Positions 43,496-52,708 of a stretch of DNA of 64,000 nt are shown in pieces. Below the pieces are notes generated by a model. The model was not told the origin of the DNA. It did not search any database and saw only the letters and a list, made by a program, of their open reading frames with translations. How positions within the stretch are numbered: position 1 is the stretch's first letter; the number at the start of each line of letters is the position of its first letter. The DNA lies in contig JANYHI010000061.1 of the NCBI GenBank assembly GCA_025359125.1, positions 62,001 through 126,000 on the forward strand. The letters run 5' to 3'. Source of the stretch: Cytophagales bacterium. GTDB taxonomy: Bacteria; Bacteroidota; Bacteroidia; Cytophagales; Cyclobacteriaceae. The position numbers and the translations under genes are program-made.

Positions 43496-44654
43496 CGCCT
43501 ACAACGACATATGGGTTTATAATTTAGCTGTAGCGAAGGAAGCTAAAAAATGGTGGAAGCATGGCTACGTTGAGCAAGATCAGCTTACGGCAATTCAACA
43601 TTCTTATCAGGCTCCTTTTTATCATCCTAATTTCACTATTCGCATTTTGTTGTTTATCGCAGCCCTGTTTGCTTCTTCAGGAATAACCGGATTTTTTACG
43701 CTCTTGGTGGCTGATACAGGAAGAGATTTTATTTCATTCGCTTGTATTGTTTATGGAGCCGCTTCCTTTTTTATTTTAGAAAAACTATTTATATCTAAAA
43801 ATCACTTTAAGTCAGGAGTTACCGAAGCCATCCTTTATCATTCTTGTGGTTTCGTTATTGGAGGTATTGGAGGGTTATCTGATTTTAATAATGTACATGG
43901 AATACTTTTCGTTTGCCTGATCGTATTTTCATTTGCCGCATTTCGGTATTTGGATTTACTCTGCACTATTGCCGCAACATTAGTAGCTGCTGGCTTTCTT
44001 TTTTTTGAATTCTATTCGTTGGGAGGGATTTTTCAACAAATTATTCCTTTTGTTTTTATAATTGTGTTTACAGCTCTTTACTTCATCGTAAAATCTCTAC
44101 AGAAGAGAGGTGTATTAAAACTCTGGTATAATAACTTATTGATAGTAGAATCTATAAGTCTTCTGCTAATTTATGCAGGCGGAAATTATTTTGTGGTTCG
44201 CGAGTTAAGTGTAGCTATGTTGGGCCTTACCATACAAGAAGGAAAGGACATACCTTTTGCATTTATTTTTTATACACTTACAGTCCTTATTCCTATCGCG
44301 TATTTGTATTTCGGGGTTAAAAATAAGGACATTGTTTTTTTACGGGTAAGCTTATTAGTAGTTGCTTTTTCTGCATTCACCTTTAAATATTATTTCAGTT
44401 TAGGTCATCCAGAAATTACACTAACAATTGCCGGAATCATTTTGATTGGTATTGCTATTGGAGTGATGCATCATCTTAAAACACCGCGTTATGGTTTTAC
44501 TAGAGAAAATCTTCTTTCTGAAAAATGGGGTAGCATGAATGTGCAGGCATTTATGATTTCGCAAACGATGGGAGGCAACCAACCTGGAGTTGATCAATCA
44601 TCTATGCCAGGAGGAGGAAGTTTTAGTGGAGGAGGATCTACAAATGATTTTTAG
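43488..44654 (+). CDS. Multi-pass membrane protein with Gly/Ser-rich tail
   Basis: A 388-residue protein with about 10 transmembrane helices and a Gly/Ser-rich C-terminus (MPGGGSFSGGGSTNDF). The N-terminal 50 residues (KKWWKHGYVEQDQLTAIQ) look like those of the upstream DUF2157-like protein, so the two are probably paralogues or subunits of one assembly. The glycine-rich tail resembles those of TPM/DUF2207-type membrane proteins. Function unknown. It converges on the next gene at 44666, only 11 bases away, with no recognisable terminator between them. Confidence 0.82.
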   Translation: MTSAYNDIWVYNLAVAKEAKKWWKHGYVEQDQLTAIQHSYQAPFYHPNFTIRILLFIAALFASSGITGFFTLLVADTGRDFISFACIVYGAASFFILEKLFISKNHFKSGVTEAILYHSCGFVIGGIGGLSDFNNVHGILFVCLIVFSFAAFRYLDLLCTIAATLVAAGFLFFEFYSLGGIFQQIIPFVFIIVFTALYFIVKSLQKRGVLKLWYNNLLIVESISLLLIYAGGNYFVVRELSVAMLGLTIQEGKDIPFAFIFYTLTVLIPIAYLYFGVKNKDIVFLRVSLLVVAFSAFTFKYYFSLGHPEITLTIAGIILIGIAIGVMHHLKTPRYGFTRENLLSEKWGSMNVQAFMISQTMGGNQPGVDQSSMPGGGSFSGGGSTNDF

Positions 44655-44665
44655 GTTGTACTATC

Positions 44666-46300
44666 TTATTTTAATAAAACCTTAAAATCATCTTGCAATA
44701 ATGGATTGCTTGGTCTCTTTGCTTCTTGTGAAAAGATTTCACCGTTTTTCGATAGTAAAATAAATGCGGGAGCTTCTTTAATATTGAATAACTTAGTTAA
44801 ACTGGAATTTGAACCTATCCGATAGTTGATAATACCATCAGCATAAAATCCATAGCGTGATAATGTTAGTAGCCAATTGGCTTGATCATCGTCTAATGAG
44901 ATAAAGACAAAAAAAACTTTATTTCGATATTGCTTTTGCAATTGCTTAGCCAGCTCTAGCTCTGTTAAATATCCGTTAAACTGCTTCGACCAAAACACTA
45001 AGTAAAGAATGCGTTTGCCCTGACTATTGGCTCTGTACCAGATGAATTTTTCTTCTCCATTTTTTCCGCCATCATTTAAATTAAGTTCGTATTGGCGATA
45101 GAGATAAAATTGTTTGTTTAACGAAACACCATCTCCTAAGTCGTGGATGATTTTATTTTCTAGCGGAGTAGTTTTTAAAGTAGTATTGTTGTTCCAATAA
45201 ACCGAATCGTAAGGGATAGCCGATAGCTTTTCGCGATCGGGTTCGTTCCCGGTAAACTTTTCAGTTACATCTGTTTTTAATTCTACTGACATCAAATCTA
45301 TACGAAAAGAGTGTGTGCTGTAATCTGTTAAATAACTTTTGCCTTCACGTATAAAATGGTATGGATAATATTGGTTATTATATTTTCTGTAATAGGCAGT
45401 TGTCCGTATCGTGTTGGAGTCTAGCTTTTTTATCTCGTCCGTTTTAATAATGGCATAGGTATCGGTAGTAATAAAAAGAGAACCGGTAGCTTGTGTTAAG
45501 TATAGGTATCCGCCAGAAGTGGTACTAACAGAATCTTTTTTATACGCATAACTTATTTGGTAGACTTCCTGTCCATCGTAGTTGGTGATGCCATCAAAGG
45601 TGAAAGTATAATTTTCAAAATCTGTTTTCAGGTTGCTAACATCATTATAAAATGAAAGATGCTCGCTCGGTATTTTTGTTTGGTAGCCAACCACATCTGC
45701 CTGCAAAATATTTTTAACAGAAATTGGGTCGTGCCCCTGAGCCATGGTGGTTTTATCTAAACTCCTTCTCAGTTGGGTTACCCGTATTTCTTCTTGCTCT
45801 CCGGCAGCCCCTTGCAGGTGCCGATAGCCATCGTGCTTCCAAACATCAACAGAGGCCTCAATCAATCTTCCATATGTCGAATCGTCTTTACAATAATGGC
45901 GGTAGAAGAAATTTTGAAGAAAAGGCTGATTGATATAATTCTGATCGGTATTAGCAAAAGCTTTTCTTACGATCTTCTTTGGGTTAGGAGCTTTGTCTAA
46001 AATAACAATGGCATCTAATTGTGTAGAGATGGGTTTTAGCAGAATTGAATTGATTTCTTCTGATGATAAAACTTCTTTTGATTCGTACCCGACACAAGTG
46101 ATTTTCAATTTGAAAGGCTGAATAACAGAGATAGAAAATTCTCCGTTTGAATTAGAGCTTGTTCCTTTAGAAGTGCCGACAACTCCGATTGATGCAAATG
46201 GAACGGGCTTGCCTGTCTCTTTGTCAATAATTGTTCCTTCAATTAATTGTTGACAAAATGCAGTTGAACTTAGCAGTAGAAAAAATATAAACCACTTCAC
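44666..46300 (-). CDS. Exported carboxypeptidase-like and thioredoxin-fold protein
   Basis: A 544-residue exported protein. With the GTG start at 46300 it has a normal signal peptide (about 1-18, ends TAFCQ). Next is a carboxypeptidase-regulatory-like domain (about 20-100, with TIIDKETGKPVPFASIGVVG), then a large region typical of Bacteroidota outer-membrane or periplasmic proteins, and finally a thioredoxin-like region (about 400-540, for example VFFVFISLDDDQANWL and APAFILLSKNGEI) without a visible Cys pair, so it is not an active disulfide enzyme of the usual kind. An ORF extends to TTG 46357, but the promoter box at 46355-46362 overlaps that codon, which argues for 46300. Confidence 0.78.
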   Translation of the reverse strand: MKWFIFFLLLSSTAFCQQLIEGTIIDKETGKPVPFASIGVVGTSKGTSSNSNGEFSISVIQPFKLKITCVGYESKEVLSSEEINSILLKPISTQLDAIVILDKAPNPKKIVRKAFANTDQNYINQPFLQNFFYRHYCKDDSTYGRLIEASVDVWKHDGYRHLQGAAGEQEEIRVTQLRRSLDKTTMAQGHDPISVKNILQADVVGYQTKIPSEHLSFYNDVSNLKTDFENYTFTFDGITNYDGQEVYQISYAYKKDSVSTTSGGYLYLTQATGSLFITTDTYAIIKTDEIKKLDSNTIRTTAYYRKYNNQYYPYHFIREGKSYLTDYSTHSFRIDLMSVELKTDVTEKFTGNEPDREKLSAIPYDSVYWNNNTTLKTTPLENKIIHDLGDGVSLNKQFYLYRQYELNLNDGGKNGEEKFIWYRANSQGKRILYLVFWSKQFNGYLTELELAKQLQKQYRNKVFFVFISLDDDQANWLLTLSRYGFYADGIINYRIGSNSSLTKLFNIKEAPAFILLSKNGEIFSQEAKRPSNPLLQDDFKVLLK

Positions 46301-46354
46301 CCTATTATTTATTCCTATTAAATTACCTACAAAATCATCAATCAAATGCTGCCT

Positions 46355-46362
46355 CAAATTTA
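46355..46362 (-). promoter_or_regulatory. -7 promoter box for the carboxypeptidase-like/thioredoxin-fold gene
   Basis: On the minus strand TAAATTTG matches TAnnTTTG exactly; the GTG at 46300 follows 54 bases later. A -33 element is not clear. Confidence 0.45.
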
Positions 46363-46421
46363 GAGTAGGTTCTTTAAATTGAAAGCAATCTTAAATAACA
46401 TATTCACCACCTATATAGATT

Positions 46422-46435
46422 ATGATCAAGATCAT
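46422..46435. promoter_or_regulatory. Palindrome ATGATCAAGATCAT, possible CRP/FNR-type operator
   Basis: ATGAT-CAAG-ATCAT is a perfect 6-base inverted repeat around a 2-base centre. Each half differs by one base from the FNR half-site TTGAT/ATCAA. It lies upstream of the -7 box at 46355-46362, about 77 bases from the expected start of transcription. The rest of the gap up to 46588 holds a small possible ORF only. Confidence 0.35.
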
Positions 46436-46588
46436 GTCTTTAAGGAACTTTGAACATTTTCTTTCGGTAAATTTAGTTTGAGTTGACATTGTGGCTAAGA
46501 AAGGGAAGAGATATAAAGGAAGAAATCAATTGTCAATCTTTACCAATGTTCCGTACTCAGATTGGCAGGTTATTCTCATTCTATTAAA

Positions 46589-47890
46589 TTAATTCTTGTG
46601 CATCTTACTCCAGGCAAAAAATGGAACTCCGGCCATCAACAGTAAGAAGCCCCAGTAAACAGATTCTTCGCCAGAACCACCCAACGCCCACATGGAATAT
46701 AGAAAAGCGAAAAGAGCAATGATTAGTTTTCCCGTATTGTTCCATTTTGTGTTTTTTGATTGGATGGCGATAACCCCAAAAGATACAGCAGAAAAAAGAT
46801 ACGCGATAAGCACCGTCATGGTAGAAAGCAAAATGATAAACTGGTAAGTATCAGCAAGGCTCCTGCTGAAGTTCATCATAATCAAAAAAGAAATTAACAC
46901 GCTTGAGCTGATCAAGCTAACATAGGGTGAACCTGATTTATTTTCCTTCTTCAATACCGTTGGAAATAATTTATCGACTGCGGCAGCGGCCGGAATTTGT
47001 CCTTGCATTAATATCCATCCATTTAGCGCACCGAATGTTGACATCACAGCACCGCCAGCCACTAAGTAGCGCGCCCACTCTCCCCACATGCTAGCAGCAG
47101 CATCAGCAAAAGGAGCTTTAGATATTTGTAATGAACTGGGTGGCAGCACGCCCATAATCACCACTGTTCCGAAAATGTAAATGCCAGTTACGGCCAATGT
47201 TCCATATAGTGTTGCTCTCGGAATGGTTTTCTCAGGATTTTCAACCTGACCAGATGGAATAGTCGCGCATTCTAATCCTAAAAAAGCAAAAAGTGTAAGC
47301 GTTGCGGTTGTAGTAATCGCATTCAAATCGGAAGTTCCGCTAATATTAAACGGAAAATAATTCTCTGTTTGAATATAGAAGATGCCCCCAACCGTAACAA
47401 TTACTAAAGGAGCAATTTTTAAAATCGTAGTTATCACTTGCAAATTTCCGGCATCGCGAATGCCACGCGTATTAATCCACGTAAGAAACCAAATTGCACT
47501 AAGCCCGACAGAAACAGCAAGAATGGGAGTGGTTCCTAACGAAGGAATAAATACAGTGAGGTAACTTAAGAAAGCAATTGCGATGGCTGCGTTTGTACTC
47601 CAAATGGAAATCCAATATCCCCACGCGACTAAAAAAGCAGCAAAATCTCCTAGCCCCTTGCGGGTATAAGCATATGGCCCACCGTTTGCTACAGGCATAA
47701 GTTGACTAAGCCAACTGTAAACTAACGCAAGGCAAATAGCACCAAAGCCAGAAATAATCCAACCAATTAAACTGATGCTACCGAATGATGAAAGAGTAGC
47801 GGGCAGCATGAACATGGCGGAGGCAATCATATTGCCCATTACCAAAGAGGTACTCGTCCAGATGCCTATCTTTTTAATAGCCTTGCTCAT
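46589..47890 (-). CDS. AdiC/CadB-type amino acid antiporter (APC family)
   Basis: A 433-residue membrane transporter with about 12 helices, the usual length for the basic amino acid/polyamine antiporter (APA) branch. TM1 holds the unwound substrate loop GNMIASAMFMLP, TM6 has TLFAFLGLECATIP, and the end (FAFLYSMWALGGSG and MHKN) closely resembles arginine-agmatine antiporter AdiC. Family members exchange an amino acid for its decarboxylated amine in acid resistance. No decarboxylase gene is nearby in the window, so the true substrate is uncertain. The gap downstream of its start contains the REP-like repeat. Confidence 0.93.
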   Translation of the reverse strand: MSKAIKKIGIWTSTSLVMGNMIASAMFMLPATLSSFGSISLIGWIISGFGAICLALVYSWLSQLMPVANGGPYAYTRKGLGDFAAFLVAWGYWISIWSTNAAIAIAFLSYLTVFIPSLGTTPILAVSVGLSAIWFLTWINTRGIRDAGNLQVITTILKIAPLVIVTVGGIFYIQTENYFPFNISGTSDLNAITTTATLTLFAFLGLECATIPSGQVENPEKTIPRATLYGTLAVTGIYIFGTVVIMGVLPPSSLQISKAPFADAAASMWGEWARYLVAGGAVMSTFGALNGWILMQGQIPAAAAVDKLFPTVLKKENKSGSPYVSLISSSVLISFLIMMNFSRSLADTYQFIILLSTMTVLIAYLFSAVSFGVIAIQSKNTKWNNTGKLIIALFAFLYSMWALGGSGEESVYWGFLLLMAGVPFFAWSKMHKN

Positions 47891-47937
47891 TACTCAAGCA
47901 AGTAAATTGACACGGCAAATCCAAATTGTCACTTTGA

Positions 47938-47997
47938 GTTATTCGTTATTGGTTACGATGTGCACGAATAACTAGTAACAAACAACTAATAACCAAT
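47938..47997 (-). repeat. Interleaved inverted repeats before the antiporter gene
   Basis: GTTATTCG (47938-47945) pairs with CGAATAAC (47965-47972), and ATTGGTTA (47948-47955) pairs with TAACCAAT (47990-47997). The order is A-B-A'-B', so simple nested folding is not possible; a pseudoknot or two alternative hairpins are. Confidence 0.6.
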
Positions 47998-50696
47998 TAT
48001 TCTGATCTCAAACTATTTACTGGATTTGCCAACGCTGCTTTGATAGATTGATAACCAACCGTAACCCAAGCCAATGACAAAGCTGCTACACCCGCCCCAA
48101 TCATCGTCCAGATATTGATCTCAATTCGGAAGGCGAAACTTTGAAGCCACCACTTTTCCATGATATACCACGAAACAGGAGTTGCCAAAATAAATGAAAC
48201 AAAAATCATTTTGCTGAAGCTTGTTGTAAGCAGCTTGAGTATGTCTCGCGCACCAGCGCCAAACACTTTACGAATGCCAATCTCTTTGGTGCGCAGGCTT
48301 GCGGTGTATGCAGATAGTCCAAACAATCCGATGCATGCAACCAAAATACTAAGTCCAGAAAATAGACCAAATACTTTCTCCGTTCGTTTTTCTTTTTGAT
48401 AATGTGCTTCCAACACACTGTCAACAAATTTAAATTGAAATGGCATATCGAGAGCCAACTCTTTCCACTTCGATTCGATTGTTGAAATCGCCTCTGCGCC
48501 AAATTCAGCTTTTAACCGAACCACCACATACGACATCCTGCTAAAAATCACTTCATTGCTCTGCATTACCAACGGACTGATGACCTCGTGCAATGTTTTA
48601 TAATTAAAGTCTTTGATTACGCCAATGATTGTAAACGTAGTCTTCTCTCCCGAACCATATGTTTGTTCTATAAAAGTTATTTTCTTTCCGATGGGGTTTA
48701 ACAATCCAAAACTTTTCATAGCCGATTCATTCAAGATCACGGAAAGTGAATCGTGCACATTTTCTGAAAACAATTTTCCTTCTAGTAATTGGAAGCCCAT
48801 TACCTCAGCAAATTGATCTCCGATCTCCATTGTGGGGATTGATTTTATTTCTGGCGAATCTTCTGCCCGATATTGTTGTGGAAAAATGCCACCGAAAGAA
48901 GGCATAGATAAAGTTCCAGCGGTCGAAGTTACCTCGGGCAATCGTTCAATTTCTTTTATCAATGTTCTGGTAAAATTTGGCTTCATGTGAAAGTCACCTT
49001 CAATTACCATCAACTGATCTTTATCGTAGCCCAAATCTTTTTCGCTTAGAAATTTCGTTTGTTCTTGCATCACCAAAGTGCAGATCACTAGCGATATTGA
49101 AATCCAAAATTGAAAAATAACCAACCCATTCCTTATCCACTTCCCTTTTGGGGTAGCAGTGAAATTACTTTTCAAGACACTCACTGGTTTGAAGGAAGAC
49201 ATTATAAAAGAAGGATAAATTCCGGCCAAAAATCCTAATATGATCGCTAGAGCAATAAACCAGAGGATAGTTTTTGCATCAAAAATTATTTCTAAATTTT
49301 TATCAGTAAGCAGATTGAAATACGGTAACGAGATTGCAGTTAGAACCACAGCCAATACCATCCCCATAAAACTGACAATAAAAGATTCACTCAAGAATTG
49401 AACAATCAATTGTTTTCTGTACGAACCTAACACTTTGCGAATGCCAACTTCGCGGGCGCGTTCGGTGGAGCGAGCGGTGGCGAGATTTATAAAATTGATA
49501 CAGGCAATAATGAAAATGAGCAAAGCAATCACAATCATGATCTTTACGGAAATGATATTGCCACTGGGTTTCATACCACCAAGATTGCGGGGATCTAAAT
49601 AAATGCTGGACAGTGGCTGCAGAAAAAAACGATAGCCATTTCCTGCTTTTATGTAATCGGCCCACGAAGTTTTATTCACTTTTTCAAAGTCAGCGGCAGA
49701 ATACGAGTCAACCATTTTCGAAAACTTTGATTCCAATGTTTGAACATCGGCACCGTCTTTCAATTTTAAATAGCAATACGCATCAGGTCGATTAAAATTA
49801 TCTAAGTTGAAACGCTCTATGGCCTGAATGGGAATCAGTAAATTAAATTTGAAATGTGTATTGATCGGTGGGTCTTCACAAATTCCGGTAACGGTAGAGA
49901 CATTGCCCGACATGGATATCAATTTTCCGAAGGCATCTTCATCTCCAAAAAGCCGCTTGGCCGTACTGGCAGTCAGCACCATGCTTTTGGGATGAAGCAG
50001 CATAGTCTTACGGTCGCCTTTTAAAACTTTGAAACTGAATATTTTAAAAAAGTTACTGTCTGCTGCATACACATCATTCTCCAAAAAATTAAGCTCAGAT
50101 TTGTTAGTGCCTTTGTAGGAAATCATCATGTCATCGAATGGACCGGCAATGGCCGTGGCTCTTTCTACCTCCGAATAATCTTTTGCCATTACACTGGCGA
50201 ATGAATGAGGTATGTATGCTTTAATAGAAGTTTGATCAGACTGTCTTAGCTCGAGAATAAGTTTGTGAATACGATCTCCATCAATAAAATCTTTGTCGTA
50301 CGAGAGTTCGCTACTTACATATAGAGCCAACAGAAAGCAACTTGCCACGCCAATGGCCAAACCAAGCACGTTGATAAATGTGAATGCTTTTTGTTTTGTT
50401 AAGTTACGTAAAGCGAGCGTAAAATAATTTTTAATCACGGATGCATTGATAGAAGCATTTGAATACTGATGATAGGCAGATTTCTGTTTTCGTTTTTTAA
50501 TTGTATAAGAAAAAATCAACGATAATACCTGTTGCCAATATTTGAACTTGGCTTTTCGGGCAGACATTTTTTTTAAGTTGGAATAGAACAATTCTTCCAT
50601 ATCTCCATGAAGGTCTTCGATGGAGGCATTCTCGCAATACCACTCAAAGAGATGGGAGGCGAGGCGAGGAAGTTGGGTGGGAACTTTTGATTTCAA
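47997..50696 (-). CDS. FtsX/MacB-type ABC transporter permease with N-terminal prefix domain
   Basis: An 899-residue permease with a cytosolic prefix domain (about 1-85, containing SHLFEWYCENASIEDLHGDMEELF), then two FtsX-like permease modules, each with a periplasmic core: TM helices at about 95-120, 390-475, 520-545 and 770-890. Both modules carry the signature at about 400-425 (ARSTERAREVGIRKVLGS) and about 800-830 (SLRTKEIGIRKVFGAG). Such permeases work in mechanotransmission or macrolide/peptide export; the ATPase is not encoded here. The start is TTG 50696: an in-frame stop just upstream excludes an ATG. A PadR-family regulator gene lies directly before it. Confidence 0.92.
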   Translation of the reverse strand: MKSKVPTQLPRLASHLFEWYCENASIEDLHGDMEELFYSNLKKMSARKAKFKYWQQVLSLIFSYTIKKRKQKSAYHQYSNASINASVIKNYFTLALRNLTKQKAFTFINVLGLAIGVASCFLLALYVSSELSYDKDFIDGDRIHKLILELRQSDQTSIKAYIPHSFASVMAKDYSEVERATAIAGPFDDMMISYKGTNKSELNFLENDVYAADSNFFKIFSFKVLKGDRKTMLLHPKSMVLTASTAKRLFGDEDAFGKLISMSGNVSTVTGICEDPPINTHFKFNLLIPIQAIERFNLDNFNRPDAYCYLKLKDGADVQTLESKFSKMVDSYSAADFEKVNKTSWADYIKAGNGYRFFLQPLSSIYLDPRNLGGMKPSGNIISVKIMIVIALLIFIIACINFINLATARSTERAREVGIRKVLGSYRKQLIVQFLSESFIVSFMGMVLAVVLTAISLPYFNLLTDKNLEIIFDAKTILWFIALAIILGFLAGIYPSFIMSSFKPVSVLKSNFTATPKGKWIRNGLVIFQFWISISLVICTLVMQEQTKFLSEKDLGYDKDQLMVIEGDFHMKPNFTRTLIKEIERLPEVTSTAGTLSMPSFGGIFPQQYRAEDSPEIKSIPTMEIGDQFAEVMGFQLLEGKLFSENVHDSLSVILNESAMKSFGLLNPIGKKITFIEQTYGSGEKTTFTIIGVIKDFNYKTLHEVISPLVMQSNEVIFSRMSYVVVRLKAEFGAEAISTIESKWKELALDMPFQFKFVDSVLEAHYQKEKRTEKVFGLFSGLSILVACIGLFGLSAYTASLRTKEIGIRKVFGAGARDILKLLTTSFSKMIFVSFILATPVSWYIMEKWWLQSFAFRIEINIWTMIGAGVAALSLAWVTVGYQSIKAALANPVNSLRSE

Positions 50697-50720
50697 TTTT
50701 AAACTTTTGATTTTAGTTTA
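50681..50720 (-). repeat. 20-base tandem duplication at the permease translation start
   Basis: Two imperfect 20-base copies lie side by side, 50681-50700 and 50701-50720, with most positions the same (core AACTTTTGATTT on the plus strand). The first copy includes the TTG start and first codons of the permease. Confidence 0.55.
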
Positions 50721-50767
50721 CAAGTTGTCGGTTTCTGGCTTACCGTTAACTGCAAACTGGTAACATT

Positions 50768-51097
50768 TCATTTTGCAATAGAAAGAGTTGCTTTCGAAAG
50801 TTTCCATAACTCATCGCGCAAGTCTTTCATGTTGTGCAATTCTACTTTTCCTTGGTGAGTAATTTCAAAGTATCGTTTCCTCCTCCCCCCTCTTTCTTGT
50901 GTGGGTTCGCCTAACCATGATTTGATATAGCCTTTTTCTTCTAGCCTTGTAATGGTAGAATGCAGCGCACCAATGCTGATATTGCGATCGCTTCGTTTTT
51001 CGATGTCTTCTTTTACCGTTACGCCATAGGCTTCATCGCCTAGGCTGGCAATGGTGAGCAATACAAGTTCTTCAAATTCTCCGATGTATCCCTTCAT
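50768..51097 (-). CDS. PadR-family transcriptional regulator
   Basis: A 109-residue winged-helix protein of the small PadR type (GEFEELVLLTIASLG at the start, then GVTVKEDIEKRSDRNISIGALHSTITRLEEKGYI, the recognition helix and wing, and ERGGRRKRYFEITHQGK). The ATG 51097 is chosen because family members begin with MKG-x-x-GEFEELVL; the longer ORF adds 17 residues without fit. It stands 71 bases before the permease gene, the usual PadR-permease pairing in this phylum, and probably represses that unit. A ligand is not known. Confidence 0.92.
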   Translation of the reverse strand: MKGYIGEFEELVLLTIASLGDEAYGVTVKEDIEKRSDRNISIGALHSTITRLEEKGYIKSWLGEPTQERGGRRKRYFEITHQGKVELHNMKDLRDELWKLSKATLSIAK

Positions 51098-51351
51098 GTT
51101 TGTAAGTTCAATGTTTGGGCTAACGCAATTTTTGAATTTAATACTCACAAACCTAACAATATGTTTCTATTTTTAAGAAGTAATAGAACAAAATTAAATT
51201 CTACTGGCCAAAGTGTTCACTTTTGTATATGGAGATGTTCACTTTTATACAATTTGAATAATAGTTAAAAATGAAACCAGTCAAATTAGACTGAATTTTA
51301 AGTTTGCAAAAGCTTGAATGATCTTTGCGTAAAGAGAATAAAACTTAAAAC

Positions 51352-51681
51352 ATGGCTCGCTCTAATTCACCCTCTTCAACGCTTTTTATTGCGATTTTAT
51401 TGATCATTACTTTTCCGTTTTGGTTTGGATTAGGTGCAGGACTGTTTGGATTAGTGATTGGCTTGTTTGGAGCTGCCATCGGAATACTTGCCGCCATTTT
51501 TGGGGTATGTATTGCTATTATAGCAATCCCATTTAAAATACTTTTTGGATCAAATGACTGGGGCTGGCATTCCGATATTGACTTACCTTTCTTTCATACC
51601 AACAATGGTTTTCTAATTCTGCTGTTAATCGTAATTGCAGTTATGATTACTATGAAGGGAAAGAAAACAGGTAAGGCTTAA
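51352..51681 (+). CDS. Small glycine-rich membrane protein
   Basis: A 109-residue protein with three hydrophobic stretches (about 10-30, 30-60 and 85-102). The middle one is rich in Gly/Ala (GLGAGLFGLVIGLFGAAIGILAAIFG), and the last stretch is followed by a short basic tail (MKGKKTGKA). I do not recognise a family. It stands alone between a divergent PadR gene and a convergent gene whose stop overlaps its own stop by 4 bases (TTAA). The 254-base gap to PadR is AT-rich with no feature I can support. Confidence 0.7.
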   Translation: MARSNSPSSTLFIAILLIITFPFWFGLGAGLFGLVIGLFGAAIGILAAIFGVCIAIIAIPFKILFGSNDWGWHSDIDLPFFHTNNGFLILLLIVIAVMITMKGKKTGKA

Positions 51682-52664
51682 TTTATTTTTTGATTGATTT
51701 TATACGCCTGAATGTAATTGCGAAGCGCATCTTGCCAACGAATGTCGGCATCCCACTTGTTGCCGAGAAAAATATTTCCGTATTCTAAATTTTTAAAATA
51801 AAATTTATAAACAACCTCTGAGGCAGGAATCGTTTTTATTTGCACTTCATTGTTAACATACGTTGCAGTTGGTATTGCTCGTGCAATCTGAGAAATGTCG
51901 TAACCTAAAATATCTTTGGCGGTAATGCCGCGCGTGTGTACGAAACGTAAAACGGTTCTAAAACCCTTTGCATAGAGCGCATCTTCTGCGAGATCGGCAT
52001 CTACCAATTCATATTTTAGCGGAAAATTTTCTTTGAAGTAAGTTTCAAGCTCAGCATCGTCTTTTGCATTGCCAAATTTTGGAATAGCGGTTTTGAATGA
52101 CTTTACTTCAACAGGAAAAGTTTCATTGATACGACCCGTAAACGGATTGATGGAAATATCCATCTCGGGCAAATCGTTAATAAGAAAATTTTGCTTTTTC
52201 AGATTACTTACAGCAAACCGATAGATGGTTTTTAATAACTCATTCAACGAGCTGTTTTCCTGCTTCCACGCAGCACTATTTTTTTCGATTAATTCTTTGC
52301 TTCCGCTAAACGGACAGAAAGTGTAGCAATAACCTTTTTCATTCTTTTGCAAAAAAATCAAATACTTTATTACCCTTGCAGAAAAATAGGTAGCGTAAGC
52401 TTTGCGTGTATCTTCTCCAGCCAACATTCTGCTTACTTCAAAATAGGCTACCGCATCAATGCCTGTTTGTTGAAAGAAGCTTTGCGTTTCTTCTAATTCT
52501 TTTTTGGTGAATGAGTTTTGATAAATAATAGCAGAGCGAGTGGAGAGCAGTTCGGTAGGGATGGCATTGGAAACACTAATTTTTATCAATAGATCACTAT
52601 CCTCAACTGATTGAGCAAAAGACATAAATGGAATTAGCAACAGAAAAAAAATGAAACGCTTCAT
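51678..52664 (-). CDS. Exported hypothetical protein
   Basis: A 328-residue protein with a signal peptide (about 1-17, ends MSFAQ). The mature protein is mixed alpha/beta, with no recognised domain; notable stretches are EKGYCYTFCPFSGSKELIEK (two Cys and a redox-looking context) and RTVLRFVHTRGITAKDIL. Function unknown. It overlaps the small membrane protein's stop by 4 bases and is separated from the Rieske gene by 44 bases. Confidence 0.75.
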   Translation of the reverse strand: MKRFIFFLLLIPFMSFAQSVEDSDLLIKISVSNAIPTELLSTRSAIIYQNSFTKKELEETQSFFQQTGIDAVAYFEVSRMLAGEDTRKAYATYFSARVIKYLIFLQKNEKGYCYTFCPFSGSKELIEKNSAAWKQENSSLNELLKTIYRFAVSNLKKQNFLINDLPEMDISINPFTGRINETFPVEVKSFKTAIPKFGNAKDDAELETYFKENFPLKYELVDADLAEDALYAKGFRTVLRFVHTRGITAKDILGYDISQIARAIPTATYVNNEVQIKTIPASEVVYKFYFKNLEYGNIFLGNKWDADIRWQDALRNYIQAYKINQKIN

Positions 52665-52708
52665 ATTAAAACAAACGAGCTCTCAAACAGCAAAGTATCT
52701 TCATCATA

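Noticed and set aside
46301-46357. Longer start (TTG 46357) for the carboxypeptidase-like/thioredoxin-fold protein
   Set aside because: It would place 19 polar residues before the signal peptide and overlaps the -7 promoter box; GTG 46300 gives a normal signal peptide.
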